64,000 nt of DNA from Pseudarthrobacter sp. W1I19. GTDB taxonomy: Bacteria > Actinomycetota > Actinomycetes > Actinomycetales > Micrococcaceae. The notes beneath the pieces are model-generated. The model saw nothing but the letters and a program-made list of their open reading frames with translations. It was not told where the DNA came from and ran no database searches. How positions within the stretch are numbered: the stretch's first letter is position 1; each line of letters opens with the position of its first letter. The stretch lies in contig NZ_JAUSZR010000001.1 of assembly GCF_030817835.1 (NCBI RefSeq), positions 744,001 through 808,000 of the forward strand, written 5' to 3'. Shown here piece after piece: positions 50,210-58,741 of the stretch. The translations under genes were made by a program, and so were the position numbers.

Positions 50210-51297
50210 CCGCCACGGCCACCCGGCCCGCCGCGGCGAAGATCCGGATCAGGGCACTGCGGATCGGGCCGGCGTCCGTCCGGCTGAACCTTCGCCTCGT
50301 CGCCGTTGCCGCCGTGCTCGCGGCCGTCCTCCTGGGCGCCATGGCCTTGCACGTTGCCTTCGGCGGAACTCCGCTGCCGTATCCCGACGTCCTGGCAGCC
50401 CTGCTCGGGGACGCCAGCAAAGCCCGCATCCACCTCGCGGTCACCGAATTCCGTGCCCCGCGCATGGTGGCGGCAGTGGTGGTGGGCGCGTCCCTGGCCG
50501 CCGCGGGGGCCATCACACAGACGGTGGCCCGCAACCCTTTGGCGAGCCCTGACCTTCTGGGCGTGACCGCGGGGGCGTCGTTGGGTGCGGTGGCGGTCCT
50601 GGTAATAGCAGGTGGCGGCCATGCCGGACTCAGCGGGATTGCAGCCACGGTGGGAATGCCCGCGGCAGCCTTCGCCGCCGGCATCCTCAGCGGCATCGCC
50701 GTGTACCTTCTCGCGTACCGGCGGGGCCTGGACAGCTATCGTCTTGTCCTGGCAGGCCTCGGCATTTCCGGGCTCGCCGCCAGCCTCACCACCTGGATCC
50801 TGACCCTGGGCGACGTCACCAGCGCTGCGCAGGCGCTGACATGGATGACCGGCTCACTGAACGGCAAGGACTGGGCCACTGTCCAGCCCATGGCGACGGC
50901 CGCCGTCGTACTTATCCTTGCTGCCGTTGCCAGCGGCCGCTGGCTGCTGCTGACCAGCCTCGGCGAGGACACGGCCATCGGACTTGGAGTCCGGATCGGT
51001 GCCGTGCGAATAGTTGTGCTGACCATCGCGGTGCTGCTGGCGTCCGTTGCCACCGTCACCGCCGGACCCGTCGCATTTGTGGCACTTGCCAGCCCCCAGA
51101 TCGCCCGGTCCCTGACGGCCGGCGTTATTCCACCCGTGGGTGTTTCGGCCCTGGTGGGTGCGGTCTTCGTCCTGCTCGCGGACACCGTCTCCGCCAACGC
51201 CCTGAGCGCGCCATTGCCGGTGGGCGTCGCCACCGCCGTCCTCGGTGCCCCGTTCCTGATCCACCTGCTCCTGAAGTACCAGCGGAGGCTGAATTGA
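50206..51297 (+). CDS. iron-siderophore ABC permease, FecD-like
   Basis: The second, homologous 363-residue permease of the heterodimer. Conserved segments are FRAPRMVAAVVVGASLAAAG, TVARNPLASPDLLGVTAGAS and GPVAFVALASPQIARSLT. GTG 50206 overlaps the previous stop (GTGA). It ends at 51297, where the TTG start of the ATPase overlaps the stop. Confidence 0.93.
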   Translation: MTATATRPAAAKIRIRALRIGPASVRLNLRLVAVAAVLAAVLLGAMALHVAFGGTPLPYPDVLAALLGDASKARIHLAVTEFRAPRMVAAVVVGASLAAAGAITQTVARNPLASPDLLGVTAGASLGAVAVLVIAGGGHAGLSGIAATVGMPAAAFAAGILSGIAVYLLAYRRGLDSYRLVLAGLGISGLAASLTTWILTLGDVTSAAQALTWMTGSLNGKDWATVQPMATAAVVLILAAVASGRWLLLTSLGEDTAIGLGVRIGAVRIVVLTIAVLLASVATVTAGPVAFVALASPQIARSLTAGVIPPVGVSALVGAVFVLLADTVSANALSAPLPVGVATAVLGAPFLIHLLLKYQRRLN

Positions 51298-52121
51298 CCA
51301 CCCCCACCTCGGGCCGCACGGGCCTGAAAGCCGAAAACCTCAGCCTTGGATACGACGGCCCGGCCATCATCGAGGACCTGACGCTGAGCATCCCGGAGGC
51401 CCGGATCACCTCCATCATCGGGCCCAACGGCTGCGGCAAGTCCACACTGCTGCGGGGTCTCGGCCGGTTGCTTCCGCCGCGGGCGGGGCAGGTCTTCCTT
51501 GACGGCAAACCCCTCGCCATCCAGCCCACCAGGCATATCGCCACCCGAATCAGTGTCCTGCCGCAAACGCCCACGGCGCCGTCGGGGCTGACGGTGGCCG
51601 ATCTGGTCTCCAGGGGCAGGCACCCGAGGCAGAAGTGGTACCAGCAGTTCTCCCCGGCGGACCAAAGTGTGGTGGAGGATGCCCTCGAGGCCACTGACGT
51701 CGGCGGGCTCGCGGACATGCCGCTGGAGGACCTTTCCGGCGGACAGCGCCAACGGGCATGGATTTCGATGACTCTCGCGCAGGAAACCGGCATACTGCTC
51801 CTGGATGAGCCCACCACCTATCTTGACCTCGCACACCAGGTGGATGTCCTGGAACTTGTCCGCCGGCTCAACCGGGAGCGCGGCAGGACAGTGGTGATGG
51901 TGCTGCACGATATCTCGCTCGCAGCCCGCTACTCAGATCACATCGTGGCCATGAAGGACGGCAGGATCGTTACGCAAGGTGCCCCGGCGGACGTCGTCAC
52001 TCCGGAACTCCTCCGGGAAGTCTTTGACCTGGACGCGCAGGTGGTCAGTGAACCCACAGACGGACGCCCCCACGTGATCCCCCTCGGACACTCTGCCTCG
52101 GGGCGGCCCGCCGCAAGGTGA
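51294..52121 (+). CDS. iron-siderophore ABC transporter ATPase (FecE-like)
   Basis: A 275-residue ATPase. Walker A GPNGCGKST, signature LSGGQRQRAW, Walker B ILLLDEPTTYLD and the switch His (VLHDISLAARYSD) are intact. The start is a TTG at 51294 within the permease stop (TTGA), preceded by CGGAGGCTGAA; the much longer open frame upstream to 50841 is a shadow of the permease. Completes a full uptake system with the genes at 48015-51297. Confidence 0.94.
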   Translation: MTTPTSGRTGLKAENLSLGYDGPAIIEDLTLSIPEARITSIIGPNGCGKSTLLRGLGRLLPPRAGQVFLDGKPLAIQPTRHIATRISVLPQTPTAPSGLTVADLVSRGRHPRQKWYQQFSPADQSVVEDALEATDVGGLADMPLEDLSGGQRQRAWISMTLAQETGILLLDEPTTYLDLAHQVDVLELVRRLNRERGRTVVMVLHDISLAARYSDHIVAMKDGRIVTQGAPADVVTPELLREVFDLDAQVVSEPTDGRPHVIPLGHSASGRPAAR

Positions 52122-52328
52122 GCCCGGCGCTGGCCCGGGAGAGTCAAACGCCTGTTCTTCCGCGCCCTGCCCGCGTATTGACACGATCCGCTCCCGGGCG
52201 CACTCTGATACCGCTGGGTGCCAGCGTTGGCACGGCTCTGGTCCCCACCTGGGCCGGCCAACGAAGCCCGGGAGCGGTCTGGGCGCTCCGGATGAATAGT
52301 TCCAATAACTCCCTATCAGGAGAAGGAA

Positions 52329-52703
52329 ATGGCCGGAGAAACAGTAAGATCCCTTGAAGCCAAGTCATTCGACGATCCCGATGAGCGGCGCCGTCCGCCC
52401 AAGACCGCCGTCGATGTTGTTAACGTCGGGGACACCACCTTGGGCAGGTTTACCTTTGAGCCCGGCTGGCGTTGGTCCGAGACCATCAAGACCGTGGTGC
52501 ATACCGATAGTTGCCAGGTCAACCACGTAGGAATCTGTGCCTCGGGAACACTGACAGTGCGAATGGATGACGGAACACAAAGCACGGTAAGCGCCGGCCA
52601 CGCGTACACCATTCCTGCCGGCCACGACGCCTGGGTGGAAGGTGACCAGCCGTTCGTGGCCTACGAAATCATGAGTGCGGCTGTGTTTGCCAAGCCTGCC
52701 TAG
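52329..52703 (+). CDS. cupin-domain protein
   Basis: A 124-residue single cupin. The conserved barrel strands are VNHVGICASGTLTVRMDDG (cupin motif 1 region, weak metal site) and AGHAYTIPAGHDAWVEGDQP (motif 2). The typical His pair is only partly present, so metal binding and catalysis are uncertain; a small-molecule binding or sensor role is possible. AGGAGAAGGAA precedes the ATG. Upstream 207 bases contain no ORF. Confidence 0.8.
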   Translation: MAGETVRSLEAKSFDDPDERRRPPKTAVDVVNVGDTTLGRFTFEPGWRWSETIKTVVHTDSCQVNHVGICASGTLTVRMDDGTQSTVSAGHAYTIPAGHDAWVEGDQPFVAYEIMSAAVFAKPA

Positions 52704-52739
52704 GCGCACCATAAAGAGTTGGTCGGATTGGAAGGCCTC

Positions 52740-53347
52740 GTGCCTGCATTTCATCGAGAGGTTTCCAACCATCCTGAAGCAGCCCGCGCCGGGGTTTCCA
52801 AAAAGCCCCGGCGCGGGCTGCGCCGGGCCGGGATCGCGGCCCTCGTCATCCTGGGACTGATCCTGCTCTCGACGGCGGTCAACCTGGTCCTGGAGCCCGG
52901 AAATTGCCGGCGCCGGAGCCGCAGCCCGAGTTCAACTGGCAACGGGCCCTGGCTGTTACAGGGGTGCTGCGCGCGGCGGCCGCTGTGGCGCCCGGCCTGA
53001 TCGATCCGGACAGTAAGGCGTACACCGAGGATGAGCTGCGGCGCATGCGGATGATGATGAACTGGAACTTCGGCAGCCCGGCGGTGGTGGATGAAACGGC
53101 CCGGATCGGGAACAACTCCCAGGCCCTGCGCGGAGTGACGTATCCGGACGACCTGGCCGTGCTGGCCTTCGTCGCTGACGAAAAAACCGAGCACACTGCC
53201 GAAAAGACGGCCGCGGCGGAGAACCTCCTCAAGAATGTCCGGCGCCACGAGATCGTCACTCTGGAAGGCAATCATTATCTGCACTGGACACAGTCACAGA
53301 GAATGGCAGAGACTATCCGGACGTTTCTAGGGGGCGGCGATGGATGA
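52740..53347 (+). pseudogene. alpha/beta hydrolase remnant with internal deletion and frame change
   Basis: The 5' part (GTG 52740, after GGAAGGCCTC) encodes a basic N-terminus and transmembrane helix (RRAGIAALVILGLILLSTAV, then NLVLEP). Near 52895-52905 the frame jumps by two: the downstream part (from about 52904) encodes the C-terminal third of a membrane-anchored alpha/beta hydrolase (PEFNWQRALAVTGVLR, RMRMMMNWNFGSPAVVDET, LEGNHYLHWTQSQRMAETI with the catalytic His). The middle, with the nucleophile Ser and most of the fold, is missing. It overlaps the next start by 8 bases. Confidence 0.75.
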
Positions 53348-53801
53348 TTCGGACCTGGCCAAAGTCCGCGGGCTGTACGAGGGTTTGATTGATGCCTGGA
53401 ACCGGCGGGACGCCCGGGGAATGGCGGACCTCTTCACGCAGCGCGGGCTCCAGATCGGGTTTGATGGCAGCACCGCCAGCGGACCCGATGAGATCTTCCA
53501 GCACCTCGATCCCATCTTCAAGGACCATGCAACGGCCACGTACGTCACCAAGGTGCGCTCCGTGCGGCCGCTGGGACCCGGCGCAACGCTGCTCACTGCC
53601 ATCAGCGGGCTGGTTCCGCCAGGCCGGACGGACATCTCCCCGGCCACCAACGCGCATCAAACACTGGTGGCCATGCTGGAAGATGGCGTCTGGGGCATCG
53701 AACTGTTCCAGAACACGCCTGCACAGTTCCACGGCAGGCCAGAGCTGGTCAATGCGATGACCGCGGAACTGCAACAGCTGCTCCCCGGTGGGCGGGGATA
53801 G
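53340..53801 (+). CDS. SgcJ/EcaC-type SnoaL-like protein
   Basis: A 153-residue NTF2-fold protein. It opens VRGLYEGLIDAWNRRDARGM, then ADLFTQRG, the usual SnoaL/SgcJ entry, and has a strand-rich C-terminal half (ATYVTKVRSVRPLGPGATLL and HQTLVAMLEDGVWGIELFQN). Members bind small molecules or aid detoxification; no catalytic residues can be assigned. ATG 53340, overlapping the hydrolase remnant. Confidence 0.82.
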   Translation: MDDSDLAKVRGLYEGLIDAWNRRDARGMADLFTQRGLQIGFDGSTASGPDEIFQHLDPIFKDHATATYVTKVRSVRPLGPGATLLTAISGLVPPGRTDISPATNAHQTLVAMLEDGVWGIELFQNTPAQFHGRPELVNAMTAELQQLLPGGRG

Positions 53802-53936
53802 AGGGGTGGCGCGCGTCGCCGTCGCGCGGACAGTACAATGCCTGCAACGTAAACGGGAATAACCAGCCGCTCAGCCGGGTTGTGTCGTGGTTCCAACAAG
53901 AGCAAGAGTTCCATCCAGAGCAATAAAGGAGAATCA

Positions 53937-54236
53937 GTGGCAGTTGATTACGATGCGCCGCGGCAATCTGCCGAGGAAGAGCTCAGCGAACCGCTCGATG
54001 AGCTCAAGTCGGACAAGGCCGCGCCCAAGGCGGGTGTGATCGACCTCGACGAAACCGAGCTGGCGGAAAGTTTTGAACTCCCCGGAGCGGACCTTTCGGG
54101 CGAAGAGCTGCAGGTGCAGGTGGTCCCGGTCCAGTCCGATGAATTCACCTGTATGTCGTGCTTCCTCGTCCACCACCGCAGCCAGCTGGCCCGGGAAAAG
54201 GACGGGAAGAAATACTGCACGGAGTGCGAAGGCTGA
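53937..54236 (+). CDS. DUF4193 protein (C-terminal zinc-ribbon)
   Basis: A 99-residue actinobacterial protein: acidic N-terminus (AVDYDAPRQSAEEELSEP), then a C-terminal CMSCFLVHHRSQLA followed by YCTECEG, four cysteines forming a zinc ribbon. The DUF4193 family is conserved in actinobacteria and function is unknown. Start GTG 53937 after AAAGGAGAATCA. Confidence 0.88.
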   Translation: MAVDYDAPRQSAEEELSEPLDELKSDKAAPKAGVIDLDETELAESFELPGADLSGEELQVQVVPVQSDEFTCMSCFLVHHRSQLAREKDGKKYCTECEG

Positions 54237-54248
54237 GCAGGGGAGTCG

Positions 54249-54989
54249 CTAGGCGGGCCGCACCTTCACTGCGCCCAGGGTCCGGATCAGTGCGACGGCG
54301 GTGATCGCGCCGGCTGCCATGATGGACGCCAGCACCACCACCTGGAAGCGGCCGGCCTCGAACGGGGACGCGCCGCCGAAGATCGCGCCAACAAACGCAC
54401 CGGGCAGGGTCACCAGGCCGGTGGTTTTGGTCTGGTCGGTTGAGGGGATCAGGGCCGCGTGCACCGAGTACCGCGCCTGAGTCAATGTGGCCCGCCGGGC
54501 CGTGGCACCCAGGGCGAGCCAGCCTTCCACTTGGTCCCACTGCTCGCGGACGGCCTCGTAGAACCGGTGCCCGGCCAGGACGGCGATGGTCATACAGTTG
54601 CCGATCACAATGCCGCCCACAGCGAGGACGTACCGCGGCTCCAAGTCCACCGCCCCGGTGCCGAAGACGACGGCGAGCGTCACCGCAATCCCGAGGGCCA
54701 TGGTCCCCGCGACCACCAGGAACCGCGGCCAGGACCAGGTCAGCCTTCGGGTTGCCGTCAGGGCAGCCACGCCGAACATCACCACCAGCGCGGCCGCCAC
54801 CCACAGCGGATCGGTGATGATGCCGCCCAGCACCAGGCTGATGAGGGCGAGTTGGGCGGCCCCGCGGAGGATGGCCATGGCGGGAGCCAGGTACTGGGGC
54901 GTGCGCGCGCCCCGGAGCACGGCCACGGTGAGCAGCATGAGGATGGCCACGGCCGCGATGGGGGGTGCCAGGGCAGCGAGGAGGGCCAT
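54249..54989 (-). CDS. FetB-like (UPF0014) membrane permease
   Basis: A 246-residue protein with about seven transmembrane helices of the UPF0014/FetB family, which pairs with an ATPase (FetA) in iron export or metal resistance. The central loop LEPRYVLAVGGIVIGNCMTI and the helix LPGAFVGAIFGGASPFEAGR are typical. No adjacent FetA is present, so the ATPase would have to come from elsewhere. ATG 54989. Confidence 0.85.
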   Translation of the reverse strand: MALLAALAPPIAAVAILMLLTVAVLRGARTPQYLAPAMAILRGAAQLALISLVLGGIITDPLWVAAALVVMFGVAALTATRRLTWSWPRFLVVAGTMALGIAVTLAVVFGTGAVDLEPRYVLAVGGIVIGNCMTIAVLAGHRFYEAVREQWDQVEGWLALGATARRATLTQARYSVHAALIPSTDQTKTTGLVTLPGAFVGAIFGGASPFEAGRFQVVVLASIMAAGAITAVALIRTLGAVKVRPA

Positions 54990-55019
54990 CAGCCCAGCCT
55001 ACTCATGGCGGTCCGTGGG

Positions 55020-55763
55020 TCAGTAGTCGAAGTGCGTCAGCACTTTCGGGTCCTGGGCCACGGAGGCGACGATCGATGCGGCCACGTCGCGGAGCTTGAT
55101 GTTGCGGGTGCTGGAGGCAATCCGGAGGATCTTCAGCGCCGATTCCTGGCTGCACCGGTTTTGCGCCATGATGGCCCCGACGGCGATATCGATAGTGGTG
55201 CGTGATTCCATCGCCCCGATGAGGTGCTGGCGGTCATCGGCCAGCTGCGCCACCCGGACAGCCAGGCGGAGGGCCTTGGACGCCTGTTCGGCATAGGCCT
55301 CGGCCTTTTCGATGTCCTCGCCGCTGAACGCGTGGGTGCGGGTCGAGTACAGGTTGAGTCCCGCGGTCGCTTCGCCCTCCAGGGGGAGTGGCACGGACAG
55401 AATTGAGCCGATTCCCTCAGCCCAGGCCGCTGTGCAGTAGCGGGGCCAGCGGTGTTCTTCCCTCAGGTCTGGGACGTGGAAGGTGCTGCCCGCCCGCAGC
55501 GCCGCCAGGCAGGGCCCATCACCGTAGCCGTACTGCAACTCGTCCAGGGCGAGGACGCTGGGATCGCTGGTTGCCACCGTGGCCGGTTTCTTGCGCCGCA
55601 TCAGGGTGACCCCGCACAGGAGGTCTCCATTATGGGAAAGGCTCGACGCCGAGAACGTGGCGAGTTCGGTGAGAAGCTCATCAACGTCTGCCGATTCCAG
55701 GACCAGATCCTGGAGGTAGTCGGCCACGTTGTTGTCCTGCTGGATGCTGGGTTCCTTGGCCAT
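55020..55763 (-). CDS. GAF-ANTAR domain regulator
   Basis: A 247-residue cytoplasmic protein: GAF at about 30-170 (LDELQYGYGDGPCLAALRAG, WPRYCTAAWAEGIGSILSVP) and ANTAR at about 180-240 (RTTIDIAVGAIMAQNRCSQE). It resembles the 25733-26521 protein throughout, indicating paralogues. RNA-binding antitermination is the family role; target RNAs are unknown. Confidence 0.87.
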   Translation of the reverse strand: MAKEPSIQQDNNVADYLQDLVLESADVDELLTELATFSASSLSHNGDLLCGVTLMRRKKPATVATSDPSVLALDELQYGYGDGPCLAALRAGSTFHVPDLREEHRWPRYCTAAWAEGIGSILSVPLPLEGEATAGLNLYSTRTHAFSGEDIEKAEAYAEQASKALRLAVRVAQLADDRQHLIGAMESRTTIDIAVGAIMAQNRCSQESALKILRIASSTRNIKLRDVAASIVASVAQDPKVLTHFDY

Positions 55764-56027
55764 GCGGCCTCGATTCCTGGGATGCCTCAGCCCTGCTGCG
55801 GAGGGCCTGATGGCAAATGGGTCCGCGCTGCTTGCGGACGTTCAGTCTATGCCCGCCAGGTTCTGCCGGCACCCCTCATCCCTATCGTGGATGTTCCCGC
55901 TGGCGCGGCGTGCGCTCCCGCCCAGTTACTTACACTTCCGGATCCGGTAGGCCAGTGTTTTCGGCCTCGCTTTGTCTATCCGTGGAGGTAACCGGGAAGG
56001 AACGCACGACGGCGGCACGGCCTTGCG

Positions 56028-57134
56028 CTATCGGGCGGCGGTTAGGGGAGTGAGGACCATGTCGTCCGCCTTCGGCAGGGCATGCTTGAGGCGGTGCGCC
56101 GCCTCCCGGGTGACCTGTTCCGCCTCAGCCAGGCTGACGCCGTCGTCCATTACCAAGGTGGCAGCGCCCTGCAGCCGGTGGCCGGACCAGCGCAGCTGCA
56201 GGCGCGGCACGGCCAGGACGCCCGGCGTTCCTTCGAGCGCTTTCTGTGCGGTGTCCACCAGGTCCGGCTCAATACCGTCCATGAGGCGCCGGCCGATGCT
56301 GCGCACCGTTCCCCACAACAGGACCAGGATGGCGGCGGAGATCAGGAGCCCGACGATGGGGTCGGCAAGGGGGAAGCCGAGCATCACGCCCACCACGCCG
56401 AGCACCACCGCCAGGGAGGTGAAGCCGTCGGTGCGGGCGTGCACGCCGTCGGCCACGAGGGCGGCGGAGCCGATCCGGCGGCCCACCCTGATGCGGTAGA
56501 TGGCCACCGCCTCGTTGCCGGCGAAACCGATCAGGCCCGCGGCGAATACCCACCACAGGTTGGTCAGCGGCTGCGGGTTCAGGAGCCGGTCCACGGACTG
56601 CCAGGCTGCGACGACGGCGGACAGGGCAACGACAGCGACGATGAACAACCCGGCCAGGTCCTCCGCCCGGCCGAAGCCGTAGGTGTAGCGGCGGGTGGCT
56701 GCGCGGCGGCCCAAGATGAACGCGATCCACAGTGGCACCGCGGTGAGTGCATCCGAGAAGTTGTGGATGGTGTCCGCGAGCAGTGCCACCGAACCGCTCA
56801 CCAGCACCACCAGGAACTGCAGGATGGTGGTGGCCAGGAGCAGGAAGAGGCTGATCTTAAGCGCACGGATACCTTCAACGCTGGCTTCCATGGCGTCGTC
56901 AATGGAGTCTGCGGCGTCGTGCGTGTGGGGGACGAACAGCTCGAAGAGCCAGCCCTTGAACCCGCCGTGGTGATGGTGCCTGTGGTCATGGTCATGCTCG
57001 TGTCCGTGGTCGTGGCTGTGGCCATGGTCATGGTCAGGTCCATGGGTGTGGTCATCGTCATGGGAATGCTCATGGTTGTGCCCGTGACCATGCCCGGCCT
57101 CAGGATGCTGGTGAACGTGGTCCTGCCTGCTCAT
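56028..57134 (-). CDS. cation diffusion facilitator (zinc/cobalt efflux)
   Basis: A 368-residue CDF antiporter. The first 60 residues are His/Asp-rich (HGHGHNHEHSHDDDHTHG), then six transmembrane helices. Site A has HNFSD (HxxxD) in helix II and VHARTD in helix V. The cytoplasmic C-terminal domain follows from about 270. It removes Zn(II) (perhaps Co(II) or Cd(II)) in exchange for protons. The ATG overlaps the ArsR stop (ATGA). Confidence 0.93.
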   Translation of the reverse strand: MSRQDHVHQHPEAGHGHGHNHEHSHDDDHTHGPDHDHGHSHDHGHEHDHDHRHHHHGGFKGWLFELFVPHTHDAADSIDDAMEASVEGIRALKISLFLLLATTILQFLVVLVSGSVALLADTIHNFSDALTAVPLWIAFILGRRAATRRYTYGFGRAEDLAGLFIVAVVALSAVVAAWQSVDRLLNPQPLTNLWWVFAAGLIGFAGNEAVAIYRIRVGRRIGSAALVADGVHARTDGFTSLAVVLGVVGVMLGFPLADPIVGLLISAAILVLLWGTVRSIGRRLMDGIEPDLVDTAQKALEGTPGVLAVPRLQLRWSGHRLQGAATLVMDDGVSLAEAEQVTREAAHRLKHALPKADDMVLTPLTAAR

Positions 57135-57502
57135 GATGCTGCCTTCCGCTCGCGGCGGTGGTGCGCCGGTTCTCCGCCCAGTGCGTGCTCGGCCTGGAAA
57201 ATGGCATCCGCGACGAGCTGCCGCGCATGCTCGTTTTCCAGCCGGTACAAGACTTTGGTGCCGTCCTGACGGGTGGAAACCATCCGGGCCAGGCGCATCT
57301 TGGCCAGGTGCTGGGAGACCGCGGCCGGTGATTTCCCCACCACATCGGCCAGAGCACCTACTGCCATCTCGCCGTCGCGCAGGGCAAGGATGATGCGCAC
57401 GCGCGTGGCATCGGCAAGCATCGCGAACACCTCAACGGCAAGCTCCACGTACTGGCTGTCGGCGCTCAACGAGCAAGCACTGTTATCTGCATTCATGCGC
57501 AT
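57131..57502 (-). CDS. ArsR/SmtB metal-sensing repressor
   Basis: A 123-residue winged-helix repressor: LAVEVFAMLADATRVRIILA, then the recognition helix VVGKSPAAVSQHLAKMRLAR and a C-terminal helix rich in His and Glu (HARQLVADAIFQAEHALGGE) that holds alpha5-type Zn ligands. It probably represses its own gene and the coupled CDF exporter. The start is ATG 57502 or 57496; neither has a Shine-Dalgarno site, so leaderless translation is possible. Confidence 0.9.
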   Translation of the reverse strand: MRMNADNSACSLSADSQYVELAVEVFAMLADATRVRIILALRDGEMAVGALADVVGKSPAAVSQHLAKMRLARMVSTRQDGTKVLYRLENEHARQLVADAIFQAEHALGGEPAHHRRERKAAS

Positions 57503-57688
57503 ATTCTGACATAGGCGCCCGGCCAGATGACAATCCCCTGCGGCCGCTGCCAAATTGGCCCGGTTTTTGGGGGCAGTTGACCATGAAGCGGTTGCTAAAC
57601 CTGCAGGCGAGCGTCAAAAACTGGGCTGGCGTGGAACGGGTCGAACGGGTCAAGCGGCTGGAGACATTAGGAAACTCCGTCATGGAGG

Positions 57689-57749
57689 CGCGAGATGACA
57701 TTTGACGGCAATCGCAGGGGCGGGGACCGCCGTGAACTGTCATCTCGCG
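57689..57749. repeat. REP-like imperfect palindrome, family C copy 2
   Basis: Arms CGCGAGATGACATTTGACGG (57689) and its near-complement at 57729-57749 match in 19 of 21 positions. Core similarity to the palindrome at 699-761 (CGCGAGATGGCACTTGGCGG) indicates one family. Confidence 0.75.
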
Positions 57750-57826
57750 GAGGCGATTGGCAGAAGGAGACCTACCCAATCGCGCATCCCGTCTTGCGCG
57801 ACGGTCCGCTCGTGTGCCTACTATCT

Positions 57827-57850
57827 AATTAGTAACCCTACTTACTAATT
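57827..57850. promoter_or_regulatory. AATTAGTAA-N6-TTACTAATT palindrome (shared motif copy e)
   Basis: Perfect 9-bp arms (57827-57835, 57842-57850) with a CCCTAC centre, 49 bp before the ATG of the YtxH-like gene. This is the longest and most AT-rich member of the shared AGTAA-N6-TTACT set. Confidence 0.6.
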
Positions 57851-57898
57851 GATCCGGCTGTGCTCCAAACACCCAGCAGGATCCAGTGGAAGCGAGCG

Positions 57899-58693
57899 AT
57901 GATGTCCGAGAACCAGTGGCCTGAGCCATCTGCCGGAAGCCCTCTCGACCAGTACGGGAACACCCAGGCCAATGCGTCGGCGGAGCCGGAAACCTATGTC
58001 ACGAAGAAGGATGCAGCGAAGGAGGAGACGTCGAAGGTTGCCGGTGAGGCGGCCGGCGCGGCCCGCAATGTGGCCCAGACCGCCAAACTTGAGGCTGGAA
58101 ACGTCGCAACCGAAGCCAAGTCCAGCGCGCAGGGTCTGCTGCAGCAGGCGAAGACGGGCGTGAGCAGCCAGGCTGGCGAGCAGCAGCGGAAGGCTGCAAG
58201 CGGAATCCGCAACATCTCCAGCCAGCTGCACTCCATGGCGGACGCCTCGGCCGAACAAAGCGTGGCCAGTGACCTGGTTCGGCAGGCTGCAGGGAGGGCG
58301 TCCTCAATTGCTTCTTGGGTTGAAAATAAGGAACCGGCGGCGCTGCTGGCTGACGTGCAGTCCTTCGCCCGCCGGAAGCCCGGAATGTTCCTGCTCCTGG
58401 CTGCCGGCGCCGGGATCCTCGCCGGCCGCGTGGCCCGCGGCCTGCAGGCAGGAGCCCCAACGGCACAGCCCGCGGTCCAGCCCATGGCTGCTCAGGCGGC
58501 CGGAACAAAAGCTGCAGCCTGGGGCGGGGAGCCGGTTTACCAGGACCGGGCAGCCACCCCCGCAACCTACGGCGAAACCATCTATGGGGAACCTGCCCGC
58601 CCGTCCTATTCAGGGACCGAAGCGGGCGGCGTGCCGCTGAAGGATCCGGACGATCCGTTCAGCGAGGTCCGGGCTTCAGAGCGCCAGCCGTAA
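57899..58693 (+). CDS. YtxH/LEA-like stress protein with one membrane helix
   Basis: A 264-residue protein. Residues about 40-145 are an Ala/Lys/Glu/Gln-rich amphipathic helix (KEETSKVAGEAAGAARNVAQ) resembling LEA and YtxH-type stress proteins. One transmembrane helix follows near 160-180 (PGMFLLLAAGAGILAGRVAR), then a disordered Pro/Gly/Ala tail. ATG 57899 or 57902, with GGAAGCGAGC upstream. It may tether or protect membranes under stress (inference). It is followed by a 37-residue ORF. Confidence 0.75.
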   Translation: MMSENQWPEPSAGSPLDQYGNTQANASAEPETYVTKKDAAKEETSKVAGEAAGAARNVAQTAKLEAGNVATEAKSSAQGLLQQAKTGVSSQAGEQQRKAASGIRNISSQLHSMADASAEQSVASDLVRQAAGRASSIASWVENKEPAALLADVQSFARRKPGMFLLLAAGAGILAGRVARGLQAGAPTAQPAVQPMAAQAAGTKAAAWGGEPVYQDRAATPATYGETIYGEPARPSYSGTEAGGVPLKDPDDPFSEVRASERQP

Positions 58694-58741
58694 ACAGCCA
58701 AAACAAAAACCAGCCACCGGCCCAACCAAAGGATCAGTCTT

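Larger units (their letters stand above)
57503..57898. other. 396-base divergent intergenic region with REP and regulatory palindrome
   Basis: It contains the family C REP copy (57689-57749) and the AATTAGTAA-N6-TTACTAATT palindrome (57827-57850). The promoter of arsR should lie just upstream of 57502 (AT-rich, with an ATGCGCAT palindrome at the start codons). No ORF is supported. Confidence 0.45.

Noticed and set aside
50841..51293. N-terminal extension of the siderophore ATPase frame
   Set aside because: Lies inside the FecD-like permease in another frame; the ATPase fold starts at TTG 51294 with its own binding site.
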